Assembly (NCBI RefSeq): GCF_014646115.1
Contig: NZ_BMMV01000011.1
Coordinates: 76,355 to 114,615, forward strand
Source of the DNA: Streptomyces camponoticapitis
GTDB taxonomy: Bacteria; Actinomycetota; Actinomycetes; Streptomycetales; Streptomycetaceae
Reading direction: 5' to 3'
Length of the DNA: 38,261 nt
Shown here piece by piece: positions 1 to 7,301 of the stretch; position 1 is the stretch's first letter; each line of letters starts with the position of its first letter. The translations under genes were made by a program, and so were the position numbers. The notes under the pieces are model-generated. The model saw nothing but the letters and a program-made list of their open reading frames with translations. It made no database searches and had not been told where the DNA came from.

Positions 1-56
1 CCCCCCCCCGCGACTGTGGTGCCTGGTGGCCGCGGCCCGTGTGGGGCCCGGCCGGG

Positions 57-1259
57 TCAGGCGGTGTGGAGCGTCAGGCCGTAGGTGCTGAGGATCTCGT
101 TGATCGGCTGGTAGAAGCTCTGCCCGCCGGTAGTGCAGTTGCCCGAGGCGCCGGACGTCACGCCCTGCGCCTGGTCGCCGCTGATGAACGAGCCGCCCGA
201 GTCGCCGCCCTCCGCGCAGGCACTCGTCTGGACCATCTGGTGGACGGCGCCCTGTGCGTAGTTGACCGTCACGTTCTTGGCCAGGACGTTGCCGCAGCGC
301 CAGTGCGTCGTGGAGCCGGAGCGGCAGATCGACGCGCCGTTGGGGGCTTCGTTGGAACCACGTACCAACTGGTCCGACACGCTGCCCCAGCCGAGGACGA
401 CGGGCACGGTCCACCAGCCGTTGGCGACGTTCACCCACGCGTAGTCGTTGCCGGGGAAGGACGATCCCTGGAAGTTGCCTATGGCGGAGTTGTCCCAGCC
501 GCGCACCGACTGGCCGCGCGGGCCGCAGTGACCGGCGGTGACGAAGCCGCCGTGCACGGAGAAGCCGATGGAACAGCGGACGTTGCCCGTGTAGTACGGG
601 TCTCCGCCGACGGTCCCGGCGGCAGTGGTGGCGGGAGCGTGGGTCGTCTCCGCCACGGTTACCGGGCCGGTCTTTCTGGCCTTCGCGACGAACGCGGTGA
701 CGGCCTCGCTGTCACGCTCCGACGCGAGGACGTTCACCACGACCCGGTTGGTCTTCGGGTCGACGCGCCAACTGCTGACGCCGGCCGGCGCGGAGAGCGC
801 GTCGATCCGCTTCATGGTCGCGTCGAGGGCGCGCTCGCTGTGCTTCACGAGCTTGACCGTGGCGCCTGTCGCGCGCACGGCGGCCGCCTTGCCGCTGTCG
901 GTGATGGCGACGGTGAGCCTGTTGTCGGCCGCGCTGAACCAGGAGCCGCCGTACGACGCTCCCGCCACGCGCTGTGCCTTGCCGTCGACGGCGGTCGCCG
1001 TCTTCTCGGCGGCGAGCCGGGCCACGGCCTGACTCTTCGTCAGACCGAATTCCTTCTGCATGGCGGTGAGCAGGCCGGCGGACGTGGCGGGGGCCGCCTT
1101 CGACGCCGATGCGGACGCCGGAGCTGACATCGATGTCGAGGCCGACGCCGAGGCGGAGTCGGGAGTGGCGGCCGACGCGGGCGCGAGCCCGGCCGTCGCC
1201 CACGTGCCGACGAGGAGGAGTGCGGACAGGCCGGTGCGTACAACTGTCTTGCGTCTCAA
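57..1259 (-). CDS. Secreted S1-family serine protease with pro-region (streptogrisin-like)
   Basis: A 400-residue extracellular chymotrypsin-fold endopeptidase precursor. Residues 1-30 are a signal peptide (MRRK, hydrophobic core, ending APASA). A Ser/Ala-rich stretch and an alpha-lytic-protease-type pro-region follow to about residue 215. The mature enzyme probably begins near VGGDPYYTGN. The catalytic triad is visible: His244 in TAGHCG, Asp272 in NDYAW and Ser354 in GGDSGGS; cysteines fit the disulfides of bacterial trypsin-like enzymes. The start is TTG at 1259, preceded by GAAGGG 8 nt upstream; the nearby ATG is out of frame and stops at once. The gene is divergent from the GH18 gene and has its own promoter and a LacI-type palindrome in its leader. 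Family assignment is firm; exact specificity (streptogrisin B, D or E type) is not resolved. Confidence 0.93.
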   Translation of the reverse strand: MRRKTVVRTGLSALLLVGTWATAGLAPASAATPDSASASASTSMSAPASASASKAAPATSAGLLTAMQKEFGLTKSQAVARLAAEKTATAVDGKAQRVAGASYGGSWFSAADNRLTVAITDSGKAAAVRATGATVKLVKHSERALDATMKRIDALSAPAGVSSWRVDPKTNRVVVNVLASERDSEAVTAFVAKARKTGPVTVAETTHAPATTAAGTVGGDPYYTGNVRCSIGFSVHGGFVTAGHCGPRGQSVRGWDNSAIGNFQGSSFPGNDYAWVNVANGWWTVPVVLGWGSVSDQLVRGSNEAPNGASICRSGSTTHWRCGNVLAKNVTVNYAQGAVHQMVQTSACAEGGDSGGSFISGDQAQGVTSGASGNCTTGGQSFYQPINEILSTYGLTLHTA

Positions 1260-1277
1260 GGCATTCGCCCTTCGGTT

Positions 1278-1303
1278 GTTCCAGCGATCGTGGGGTTGGA
1301 ACA
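1278..1303. repeat. Inverted repeat in protease leader
   Basis: The arms TGTTCCA (1278-1284) and TGGAACA (1297-1303) are perfect reverse complements separated by 12 nt. They lie 19-44 nt upstream of the protease TTG start, downstream of its predicted promoter, so they would be in the 5' untranslated leader. They could form an mRNA hairpin near the ribosome-binding site or be a protein-binding site. The function is unknown. Confidence 0.5.
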
Positions 1304-1320
1304 GTGGGACAGCCGGCGGG

Positions 1321-1334
1321 TGAGAGCGCTCTCA
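1321..1334. promoter_or_regulatory. Perfect 14-bp palindrome, LacI-family operator candidate
   Basis: TGAGAGCGCTCTCA is a perfect palindrome with the central CG step typical of LacI/GalR operators. It differs from the streptomycete CebR box TGGGAGCGCTCCCA at two symmetric positions (12 of 14 identical). It lies 62-75 nt upstream of the protease start and about 20 nt downstream of the predicted -10. That position suits repression of the protease by a sugar-responsive LacI-type regulator. Which regulator binds is inference. Confidence 0.55.
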
Positions 1335-1353
1335 TCCGCCCCGGCCGGAGCGT

Positions 1354-1383
1354 ATCCAAGGATCATGGGCAGGTCCATGCCAA
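1354..1383 (-). promoter_or_regulatory. Predicted promoter of the S1 protease
   Basis: Read on the minus strand, TTGGCA (1383-1378) and TTGGAT (1359-1354) are separated by 18 nt and resemble vegetative -35/-10 hexamers. The predicted start of transcription is near 1347, giving a leader of roughly 88 nt that contains the LacI-type palindrome and the inverted repeat. The -35 region reads TTGGCATGGACC, close to TTGACATGACC upstream of the secreted carboxypeptidase at the other end of the window. Confidence 0.45.
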
Positions 1384-1565
1384 TGGTCGAACGGAATCGC
1401 GGCATGTCTCGATCCGCCTGGTCGGGAGGGTCCCGGCGGGTTGGAGCGGGGCGTTCCGGCGGGTGCCCGAACGGGCGGGTGAGGTGCCCCAACGGGCCCT
1501 CGCCGAGGGGCTTTTACAGCGTTGCAGAAGTCAAGCGGTGAACGCCTCTCAACGGTCTGAACCCC

Positions 1566-1594
1566 TTGACGCACTCTGACCTCACGAGTTAACT
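1566..1594 (+). promoter_or_regulatory. Predicted promoter of the GH18 gene
   Basis: TTGACG (1566-1571) and TTAACT (1589-1594) are separated by 17 nt, a good match to a vegetative promoter, in a locally AT-rich patch. The predicted transcript starts near 1601, about 95 nt before the GH18 ATG. The 1260-1695 interval has no convincing gene and holds the divergent regulatory regions of the protease and this gene. Confidence 0.5.
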
Positions 1595-1610
1595 CAAGCT
1601 TTGAATTAAC
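1588..1610. promoter_or_regulatory. AT-rich inverted repeat over the GH18 promoter
   Basis: The arms GTTAACTCAA (1588-1597) and TTGAATTAAC (1601-1610) are complementary at 9 of 10 positions, with spacer GCT. The repeat covers the predicted -10 and transcription start, the classic place for a repressor operator. It does not resemble the DasR site of many chitinase promoters. Such an AT-rich palindrome is conspicuous in this G+C-rich context. The regulator is unknown. Confidence 0.5.
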
Positions 1611-1695
1611 CCGGCCCCAGCGGCTGTTGGCAGCACCACGCAACCGCCTGCCCGAGCCGTACAACACCTTCCCTCCCCCCACATCGGAAGGCCCC

Positions 1696-2760
1696 ATGAG
1701 CAACCAAGCACGCCATGGGACACGAGCGAAGCGTCGCCGTGCCCTGCGCGTTTCCACAGCGGCTTTCGGCGCGTTCGCCCTCGCCGCAGGCGCCGTCTCC
1801 CTCGCGGCTGCGACTGCGAGTGCGACCGCCAACGGCGCACCGAATACGCCGAACATCCCGAACACGCGGTCCGCGCCGAAGGCCGCCCCACCGGCCGTCG
1901 CGCCGTACCTCTACAACGGCTGGGGCGACCCGCCGGACCCGAACGAGGTCATGACGGCCACCGGCGTCAGCTGGTTCACGATGGCCTTCGTGCTCGACAG
2001 TGGTGGTTGCGAACCGCAATGGGACGGCAGCCGACCGCTCACCGGCGGCGTCGACGAGCGGACCGTGGAAGCGGTGCGCGGCGCCGGCGGCGACATCGTC
2101 CCGTCCTTCGGCGGCGCCGGCGGTGACAAGCTCGAAATACGGTGCCAGGACAGTACGGCGCTGGCGGGCGCGTACCAGAAGGTCATCGACGCGTACGGCC
2201 TGAAGGCGATCGACATCGACATCGAGGGCGACGCCTACGACGACCCGGCCGTCCAGCAGAAGACGATCGACGCGCTGAAGCAGGTCAAGGCCGACAACCC
2301 GGGTCTCATCACGTATGTCACCTTCCCCAGCGACCAGTCCGGCCCGGACACGGGCATGATCGACCGCGCCGCCGCCTCCGAACTGGAGGTCGACGGCTGG
2401 ACGATCATGCCGTTCAACTTCGGCGGCGAGGGCCAGAACATGGCCGAGCTGACCGCCCGGGCCACGGACGGCCTGAAGAACGCGGTCAAGAACGCCTACG
2501 GCTACAGCGACGAAGAGGCCTACGCGCACAGCGGGTTGTCCTCGATGAACGGCATCACCGATGTCGGCGAGACCATCACCACCGACGACTTCCGCGCCAT
2601 CAAGGACTACGCCCAGGAGCACCATCTGGCCCGGCTCTCCTTCTGGTCGGTCAACCGCGACCGGCCGTGTCCCGGCGAGTACCCGAACGACGACACCTGT
2701 TCGGGAACGGAGCAGGAGCCCTGGGAATTCAGCAAGATCCTCGCCGGGTTCACGGGCTGA
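1696..2760 (+). CDS. Secreted glycoside hydrolase family 18 (chitinase-like) protein
   Basis: A 354-residue secreted protein with a GH18 TIM-barrel signature, expected to cleave chitin or related beta-1,4-GlcNAc polymers outside the cell. The basic N-terminus and hydrophobic stretch (about residues 1-45, ending ASATA) form a signal peptide. The beta-3 motif is SFGGAGG (137-143), the catalytic strand reads KAIDIDIE (170-177, acid/base Glu177), and MPFNF (238-242) stands where the MxYD motif lies. In the usual DGxDxDxE motif the first Asp is Lys170 here, so activity or substrate may differ from classical chitinases. No chitin-binding module is present. The ATG at 1696 was preferred over an upstream start because GGAAGG lies 4 nt before it and the signal peptide then begins properly. 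Confidence 0.85.
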   Translation: MSNQARHGTRAKRRRALRVSTAAFGAFALAAGAVSLAAATASATANGAPNTPNIPNTRSAPKAAPPAVAPYLYNGWGDPPDPNEVMTATGVSWFTMAFVLDSGGCEPQWDGSRPLTGGVDERTVEAVRGAGGDIVPSFGGAGGDKLEIRCQDSTALAGAYQKVIDAYGLKAIDIDIEGDAYDDPAVQQKTIDALKQVKADNPGLITYVTFPSDQSGPDTGMIDRAAASELEVDGWTIMPFNFGGEGQNMAELTARATDGLKNAVKNAYGYSDEEAYAHSGLSSMNGITDVGETITTDDFRAIKDYAQEHHLARLSFWSVNRDRPCPGEYPNDDTCSGTEQEPWEFSKILAGFTG

Positions 2761-2840
2761 CGGCGTGCCGACGAGGTGATCCCCGACCTCTGACGATCAC
2801 ACCGCCCCATGACCGCCCGCGCGGTACTGCGCGGGACGGA

Positions 2841-2882
2841 CGGGCCCCCGGCCCCCGGACTTCTCCGGAAGCCGGGGGCCCG
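2841..2882. terminator. Strong hairpin between convergent GH18 and HAD genes
   Basis: The arms CGGGCCCCCGGC (2841-2852) and GCCGGGGGCCCG (2871-2882) pair perfectly over 12 bp, and the loop contains a smaller nested hairpin. It lies between the stop of the GH18 gene and the stop of the convergent HAD-like gene, so it could end transcription from both sides. It lacks a long U-tract, which is common for streptomycete terminators. Confidence 0.75.
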
Positions 2883-2901
2883 CGCCGGTGACAGGCACGG
2901 G

Positions 2902-3435
2902 TCACAGCAGCTCCGCCCACCGCACCAGCGTCGCGAAGTCCCGCTCCCGCAGACCTCGTCGCGGGTGGATGCGCAGAAGAAGCGCCGGCCCGTCGTGATG
3001 GGTCGAGACGTACGTCGTGTCGAGGTCGGTGATCATGTCGTCGACCCATGCGAAGGGCCTGCCGTCCGCCCATTCGACCAGGGGACGTGTCTTCCAGAAG
3101 AGGCCGTCCGGGTCCTTCGCGAAGAGCTCCGGCCACTCGATGACCGGCAGATCGTCCGGCAGCCCGACGGCCGGTGCGATCATGGTGTTGGCCTCGTGCA
3201 TCCAGGTGGTGGCCCAGGCCAGTTCGAAGGGCAGCTCGGTGAGTATTCGGCCGTGGGCGGGGTTGAGCCGTACCCGCAGCCCGCGTCTGTGGCGCCGGGA
3301 TCCCGGCGCCTGGCGGGAGAGCCAGTTCGACGGGCGCAGACGGTGGGTCGTGTACCCACGCGGCCGTGTCAGCCGGGCGGCGTACGGGTTGAGGGGGCCG
3401 TCGACGTCGAGGAGGAGCAGTGGGCGAACTGTCAT
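2902..3435 (-). CDS. HAD-like hypothetical protein
   Basis: A 177-residue cytoplasmic protein. The N-terminus reads LLLLDVDGPLNPY, a HAD-superfamily motif I (DxD, Asp10 and Asp12) that supplies the nucleophile and general acid in phosphohydrolases. A later acidic motif, WVDDMITDL, fits motif IV for Mg2+. No clear cap domain is seen. Conserved WATTWMHEAN and WPELF segments resemble a small actinobacterial family of unknown substrate. It lies 52 nt downstream of the DUF3574 gene on the same strand and may be co-transcribed with it. Phosphatase activity is inferred from the superfamily only. Confidence 0.75.
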   Translation of the reverse strand: MTVRPLLLLDVDGPLNPYAARLTRPRGYTTHRLRPSNWLSRQAPGSRRHRRGLRVRLNPAHGRILTELPFELAWATTWMHEANTMIAPAVGLPDDLPVIEWPELFAKDPDGLFWKTRPLVEWADGRPFAWVDDMITDLDTTYVSTHHDGPALLLRIHPRRGLRERDFATLVRWAELL

Positions 3436-3487
3436 GGAGGAGAAATGCCCGCCGCGGGCGGGGTTTACGGCTCTCCGCCCGCTCCGC

Positions 3488-4093
3488 TCAGAAGTCGGCG
3501 AGCGTCCGCTCGTCCAGCCTGGCCACGGAGTCCTGGGCGTGGGCGCGGACGTAGGCGTCCCGGATCCGCTCGATCCGGGCGTCGCGTGACTTCGCCTCCG
3601 CCTCCGGGTACAGCAGGATCAGCTCGTAGGAACGCTCGCGCTCGATCGCGCCGTTGGAGTCGCGCCACTGGCCGCGGCCCTCCTGGATCGTCAGTCCGGA
3701 CGGAAAGCCCGGGGTGACATGGCGGTCGATGAACGCCATGAACTGACGGTCGGTCACAGCGGCCCCGCCGTCGGGGCGTTCGGTGCCGAAGAAGAGCCGT
3801 GTCTCGACGTATGCCGTGCCGTGGCGGGTCCGGGTCGGCTGCTGCTCCGTCGACTGCCGCTGGGGCGAGCGCTGTTCGCTGTCGAGGCTCGCGTACGCGG
3901 CGGGGGCTCCGACGCCCAGTACGGCGACCGAGGCGGCCGCGACGGCGAGCCCCGCGCGCTGCCGAGGGGTGCGAGGGGCGCGGGAGGTACGGAGGCCGCC
4001 CGGCCGGGACGGCTCCGGGGCGGTGGGAACGGTGGGTACGTTCGGCACGGCGGGCTTCGCTCTCTCTCGGGATGTCCGCAAGGGCTGCCCCAT
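3488..4093 (-). CDS. DUF3574 membrane-anchored or secreted protein
   Basis: A 201-residue protein with a basic, Pro-rich N-terminus, one hydrophobic segment at about residues 47-68 (GLAVAAASVAVLGVGAPAAYA) and an exported domain. The C-terminal half, from YVETRLFFGT through FIDRHVTPGFPSGLTI to ELILLYP, matches my recollection of DUF3574, small exported proteins of unknown role. The N-terminal 45 residues before the hydrophobic segment are long for a signal peptide, so an internal start or a membrane anchor is possible. It is divergent from the MtaD-like gene, with about 115 bp between them. I recognise the family but cannot assign a function. Confidence 0.75.
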   Translation of the reverse strand: MGQPLRTSRERAKPAVPNVPTVPTAPEPSRPGGLRTSRAPRTPRQRAGLAVAAASVAVLGVGAPAAYASLDSEQRSPQRQSTEQQPTRTRHGTAYVETRLFFGTERPDGGAAVTDRQFMAFIDRHVTPGFPSGLTIQEGRGQWRDSNGAIERERSYELILLYPEAEAKSRDARIERIRDAYVRAHAQDSVARLDERTLADF

Positions 4094-4208
4094 GCGGATT
4101 CACACGCGTGATCATCCGCCGAGCCACCCTCACGAGACGCCCGATCCCGCCGGAAACCACCCGCATGAGTGCATGACCACCGCCCTTCGCACCCAGTACG
4201 TTGCTGCG

Positions 4209-5582
4209 ATGACCACCGCTCCCGAGAGCCGGCCCGCCGATCTCGTCATCACCGGCTGCACCACGCTGACGCACGACGACCCCCACGGGGCCGGTGGTAT
4301 CGGCTTCGTCGAGGACAGCGCGATCGTCGTACGCGAGGGTGTCATCGAGTCGATCACCACGCCGGAGGCAGTCGCCGGTCTGCCCGCCGTCGAACGCGTC
4401 GACGCGCGTGGGCAGCTCGCCATGCCAGGACTGATCAACTGCCACACGCACACACCGATGGTGGCCTTTCGCGGCATCGCCGAGGACGTGCCGATCGAGG
4501 AGTGGTTCAACGACTGGATCTGGCCCATCGAGGTCAACCTCACCGACCGCGACGTCGAACTGGGCGCCCTGCTCGCCTGCGCCGAGATGATCCGCGGCGG
4601 GGTCACCACCTTCGCCGACCACTACTTCTCCATGGACGCGATCGCCGCCGCCACCGAGGCGAGCGGGCTGCGGGCCAACCTCGGCTGGGGCTTCTTCTCC
4701 AGCGAGGGCGCCGCCGGGCGCGAGCGGTCCCTCGACTTCGCGCTGCGGCTGCGGGACGCCGCCGACGGACGCATCACCACCTCCCTGGCGCCGCACGCGC
4801 CGTACACGGTGAACGATGACGATCTCGCCGCGACCGCCGAACTCGCCCGCGAACACGGCCTGTTGGTGCACATCCACGCGGCGGAGAACGGAGACCAGAC
4901 GGCCGCGAGCGTGGCCGCGCACGGCCACACTCCCATCGAGGCGCTGCGTCGCGCCGGGCTGCTCGACGTCGACCTGCTCGTGGCCCACGGCACCGGGCTC
5001 ACCGACGACGACTTCGTCGTACTCGGCCGGGGCACCGGGCACATCGCGTTCGCGACCGCGCCCAAGGGCTATCTCAAGTTCGGCTGGGACATGACACCGA
5101 TGCGCGCGCTGGCCTCGATCGGTGTGCCCGTCGGTCTGGCGACGGACGGGGCGGCGTCGAACAACACCCTCGACGTCTGGGAGAGCATGACGCTCACCGG
5201 ACTGACCCAGAAGTCGGCGGAGCGCGATCCCGGCTGGCTGACGGCCCGTCAGGCGCTCGACCACGCCACCACCCAGAGCGCCCGCGCGGTCGGCCTCGGC
5301 GACCGGATCGGCGCACTCGCCCCGGGGCGGCGCGCCGATCTGATCCTGGTGGATCTGACGGGACCGCACACGCAGCCGATCCACGACCACGCGGCGACTC
5401 TCGTCTTCAGCGCCCGCTCCGCCGACGTGCTGACCACGATCGTCGACGGGCGGATCCTGATGCGCGACCGAAAGCTGCTGACGCTTGACGTCCCGCGGAT
5501 CGTCGAGGAAATGACCACCCGGCTACCGGCGTTGACGGACCGCGGCCACGGCCGCCGCGTCCAGGACTACGACCCGGCGTAG
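4209..5582 (+). CDS. Amidohydrolase, MtaD/S-adenosylhomocysteine deaminase type
   Basis: A 457-residue metal-dependent hydrolase of the amidohydrolase superfamily (ATZ/TRZ/MtaD branch), predicted to deaminate adenosine-type substrates such as 5'-methylthioadenosine or S-adenosylhomocysteine in the cytoplasm. Metal ligands are visible: His79 and His81 in NCHTHTP, His223 in HIHAAEN, His260 in VAHGT and Asp313 in ATDGAASNN. The segments APHAPYT and SNNTLD are characteristic of the MtaD group. The frame is open far upstream. ATG 4209 was chosen because the family N-terminus (ADLVITGCTTLT) begins soon after; ATG 4173 is the alternative. It neighbours uridine/pseudouridine genes, suggesting a nucleoside-salvage locus. 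The substrate is not provable from sequence. Confidence 0.85.
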   Translation: MTTAPESRPADLVITGCTTLTHDDPHGAGGIGFVEDSAIVVREGVIESITTPEAVAGLPAVERVDARGQLAMPGLINCHTHTPMVAFRGIAEDVPIEEWFNDWIWPIEVNLTDRDVELGALLACAEMIRGGVTTFADHYFSMDAIAAATEASGLRANLGWGFFSSEGAAGRERSLDFALRLRDAADGRITTSLAPHAPYTVNDDDLAATAELAREHGLLVHIHAAENGDQTAASVAAHGHTPIEALRRAGLLDVDLLVAHGTGLTDDDFVVLGRGTGHIAFATAPKGYLKFGWDMTPMRALASIGVPVGLATDGAASNNTLDVWESMTLTGLTQKSAERDPGWLTARQALDHATTQSARAVGLGDRIGALAPGRRADLILVDLTGPHTQPIHDHAATLVFSARSADVLTTIVDGRILMRDRKLLTLDVPRIVEEMTTRLPALTDRGHGRRVQDYDPA

Positions 5583-5679
5583 GCCCCGGGCGCGGCGGGT
5601 CGGGCACAGGCCGTGACCGCTTCCGCTCCCTGACGCGCCCGTCACCTCCGCGGCACCGCCCCTGGACCATGATGGGACG

Positions 5680-6321
5680 GTGAGACTCGAAGCGATCACC
5701 TGGGAGCGGCTGACCGACGTCCTGGCCGAGCGTGCCATGGAGACCAAGGCCGGCGACGGCAGCCCCTGGCTCCGTGTGGCGGTGGACGGCGCTCCCGCCG
5801 CCCGCCCCGGCGTACCGGCCGAGGCGCTCGCCGACGCCCTTCGGGTGCGGGGCCGCTCGGTGCTCGTCGTCGGGACCGGCGGCTTCCTGCGGCCCGCGTC
5901 GCTGCGGTACGAGTACGGGCGGCACGAGCCCGACTCGTACTACGACGGCTGGTTCGACACGGGCGCGCTGTGGCGGGAGGTGTTCGGGCCGGTGGAGACG
6001 GGCGGGACGGGCCTGGTGCTGCCCGATCTCTGGGATCCGGCGACCGACCGCGCGACCCGCAGCCGCCGCGTCGAACTCCCCCCGGGAGGCGTGCTGTTGG
6101 TGCACGGACCGCTGCTGCTCGGGCACTGGTTCCCGTTCGACCTCACGGTGCATCTGCGGCTGTCACCGGCCGCGCTCCGCCGCCGCACCGACGAGGGCGA
6201 GCAGTGGACGCTGCCCGCTTTCGAGCGGTACGAGCGGGAGGTCGGCCCCGCCGAGGCCGCCGATGTCCTCGTACGGGCGGACGATCCGCGCCACCCGGCG
6301 TGGGCTCTGCGGCAGGGCTGA
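5680..6321 (+). CDS. Uridine kinase-like protein with degenerate P-loop
   Basis: A 213-residue protein starting at GTG 5680. Its overall pattern follows actinobacterial uridine kinase-like proteins: an N-terminal beta strand WLRVAVDG, a substrate-region-like SYYDGWFDTGALW, and VLLVHGPLLL before a C-terminal basic region (LSPAALRRRTDEGEQW). The nucleotide-binding P-loop is not intact: where GxxGxGKS/T is expected the sequence is DGAPAARPGV, with no Lys-Ser/Thr. It is therefore probably not a normal kinase, or binds nucleotide differently. It is convergent with the PsuK/PsuG pair and downstream of the deaminase-like gene, so a role linked to nucleosides is plausible but inferred. Confidence 0.7.
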   Translation: MRLEAITWERLTDVLAERAMETKAGDGSPWLRVAVDGAPAARPGVPAEALADALRVRGRSVLVVGTGGFLRPASLRYEYGRHEPDSYYDGWFDTGALWREVFGPVETGGTGLVLPDLWDPATDRATRSRRVELPPGGVLLVHGPLLLGHWFPFDLTVHLRLSPAALRRRTDEGEQWTLPAFERYEREVGPAEAADVLVRADDPRHPAWALRQG

Positions 6322-6332
6322 ACCGCGAGGCC

Positions 6333-7301
6333 CTACGGCACCGGTGGCCGGCCGCCGGTCAGCGCGACCGCCAGAGCGCCCGCGCGGCAGCCCGCCGCCG
6401 CTGCCGCCGCGGGGCCGGCGCCGGTCAGCAGGGCCGCGAGGAAGCCGCCGTTGAAGGCGTCTCCCGCCCCGGTGGAATCGACGGCCCGCGCGGGACGGGT
6501 CGGAACGCGCGCCGTGACGGCTCCGTCCGCCGCCACCAGCGCGCCGCCGGGGCCCAGCGTCACCACGACGAGCGGGAACCGGCGGCTCAGCTCGGCCGCC
6601 GCCTTCTCGACGTCCGGGGCCCCGGTGAGCAGCCGGGCCTCGTCCGCGTTCGGCAGGAGCACCCCGACCCCGTCGGCCGACGCCAGGAACACCTCGGTGC
6701 CCAGGTGCGCGAGGAAGCCGGCCGATGCCGGGTCCACGCTCACCGGCACACCACGCGCCACCGCCGACTCCACGGCGGCGCGCACCACTTGGCGGCTCGT
6801 GGCGGCGAAGAAGAGATAGCCGGAGAGGTGCAGTCTGCCCACCCCGTCGAGCAGCTCGTCGGACCAGTCGGCGGCGCAGAGGCGCAGGACCGCGCCGCTG
6901 TCGGTGAGGAAGGTACGTTCGGCGGAGGCGTCGACCAGCGAGACGACGGTGGCGGTCGGCGTGTCGTCGTCGACGACGAGCAGCGGGCGGACGCCGGCCG
7001 CTCGCAGCCGGTCCCCGTGCCACGCGGCGGCGTCGGTGCCGACCCGGCCGAGCAGCCGGACGTCCGCGCATCCGGTGGCCGCCGCCCAGCAGGCCGCGTT
7101 GGCCCCGGCGCCGCCCGGCAGTGTGCGGATCTCGGCGGCGGTGTCGGTGCCGTGCGCGAGCGGTGTACGGTGCCGGGCCACCACGTCGGTGACGACGTCC
7201 CCGACGATCAGCAACGCGTCCGCGCCACCATCGTCTTTCCCGTCAGGGCGTCCGGGGCCGTCCGTCGCGAGGCCGGCACCCGCGGAGCCCGCACCGCTCA
7301 C
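6333..7301 (-). CDS. psuK: PfkB-family sugar kinase, probable pseudouridine kinase
   Basis: A 322-residue ribokinase/PfkB-fold kinase. The N-terminal strand LLIVGDVVTDVV starts the fold after a Gly/Asp-rich leader of about 28 residues. GGAGANAAC is the sugar-binding motif and VDSTGAGDAFNGGF carries the anion hole and catalytic Asp. It starts at GTG 7301 and overlaps the stop of the upstream PsuG gene by 4 nt (GTGA), indicating translational coupling. PfkB kinases paired with PsuG are pseudouridine kinases: they make pseudouridine 5'-phosphate, which PsuG cleaves to uracil and ribose 5-phosphate. The specific name rests on that pairing; the PfkB fold itself is certain. Confidence 0.8.
   Translation of the reverse strand: MSGAGSAGAGLATDGPGRPDGKDDGGADALLIVGDVVTDVVARHRTPLAHGTDTAAEIRTLPGGAGANAACWAAATGCADVRLLGRVGTDAAAWHGDRLRAAGVRPLLVVDDDTPTATVVSLVDASAERTFLTDSGAVLRLCAADWSDELLDGVGRLHLSGYLFFAATSRQVVRAAVESAVARGVPVSVDPASAGFLAHLGTEVFLASADGVGVLLPNADEARLLTGAPDVEKAAAELSRRFPLVVVTLGPGGALVAADGAVTARVPTRPARAVDSTGAGDAFNGGFLAALLTGAGPAAAAAAGCRAGALAVALTGGRPPVP

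Noticed and set aside
1..56. Poly-C run and a 5-bp GGCCC/GGGCC hairpin (34-48) downstream of the S1 protease as a terminator
   Set aside because: The stem is too short to distinguish from chance in this G+C-rich sequence, and the window edge cuts off the context.
1290..1541. Short open frames in the protease/GH18 divergent region
   Set aside because: They have no ribosome-binding site, no family resemblance and Arg/Gly-rich composition, and they overlap predicted promoters.
1545..1570. DasR-type or chitinase direct-repeat operator upstream of the GH18 gene (GGTCTGAACC)
   Set aside because: Only one imperfect copy is present and the spacing of the palindrome is wrong compared with GGTCTAGACC-type sites.
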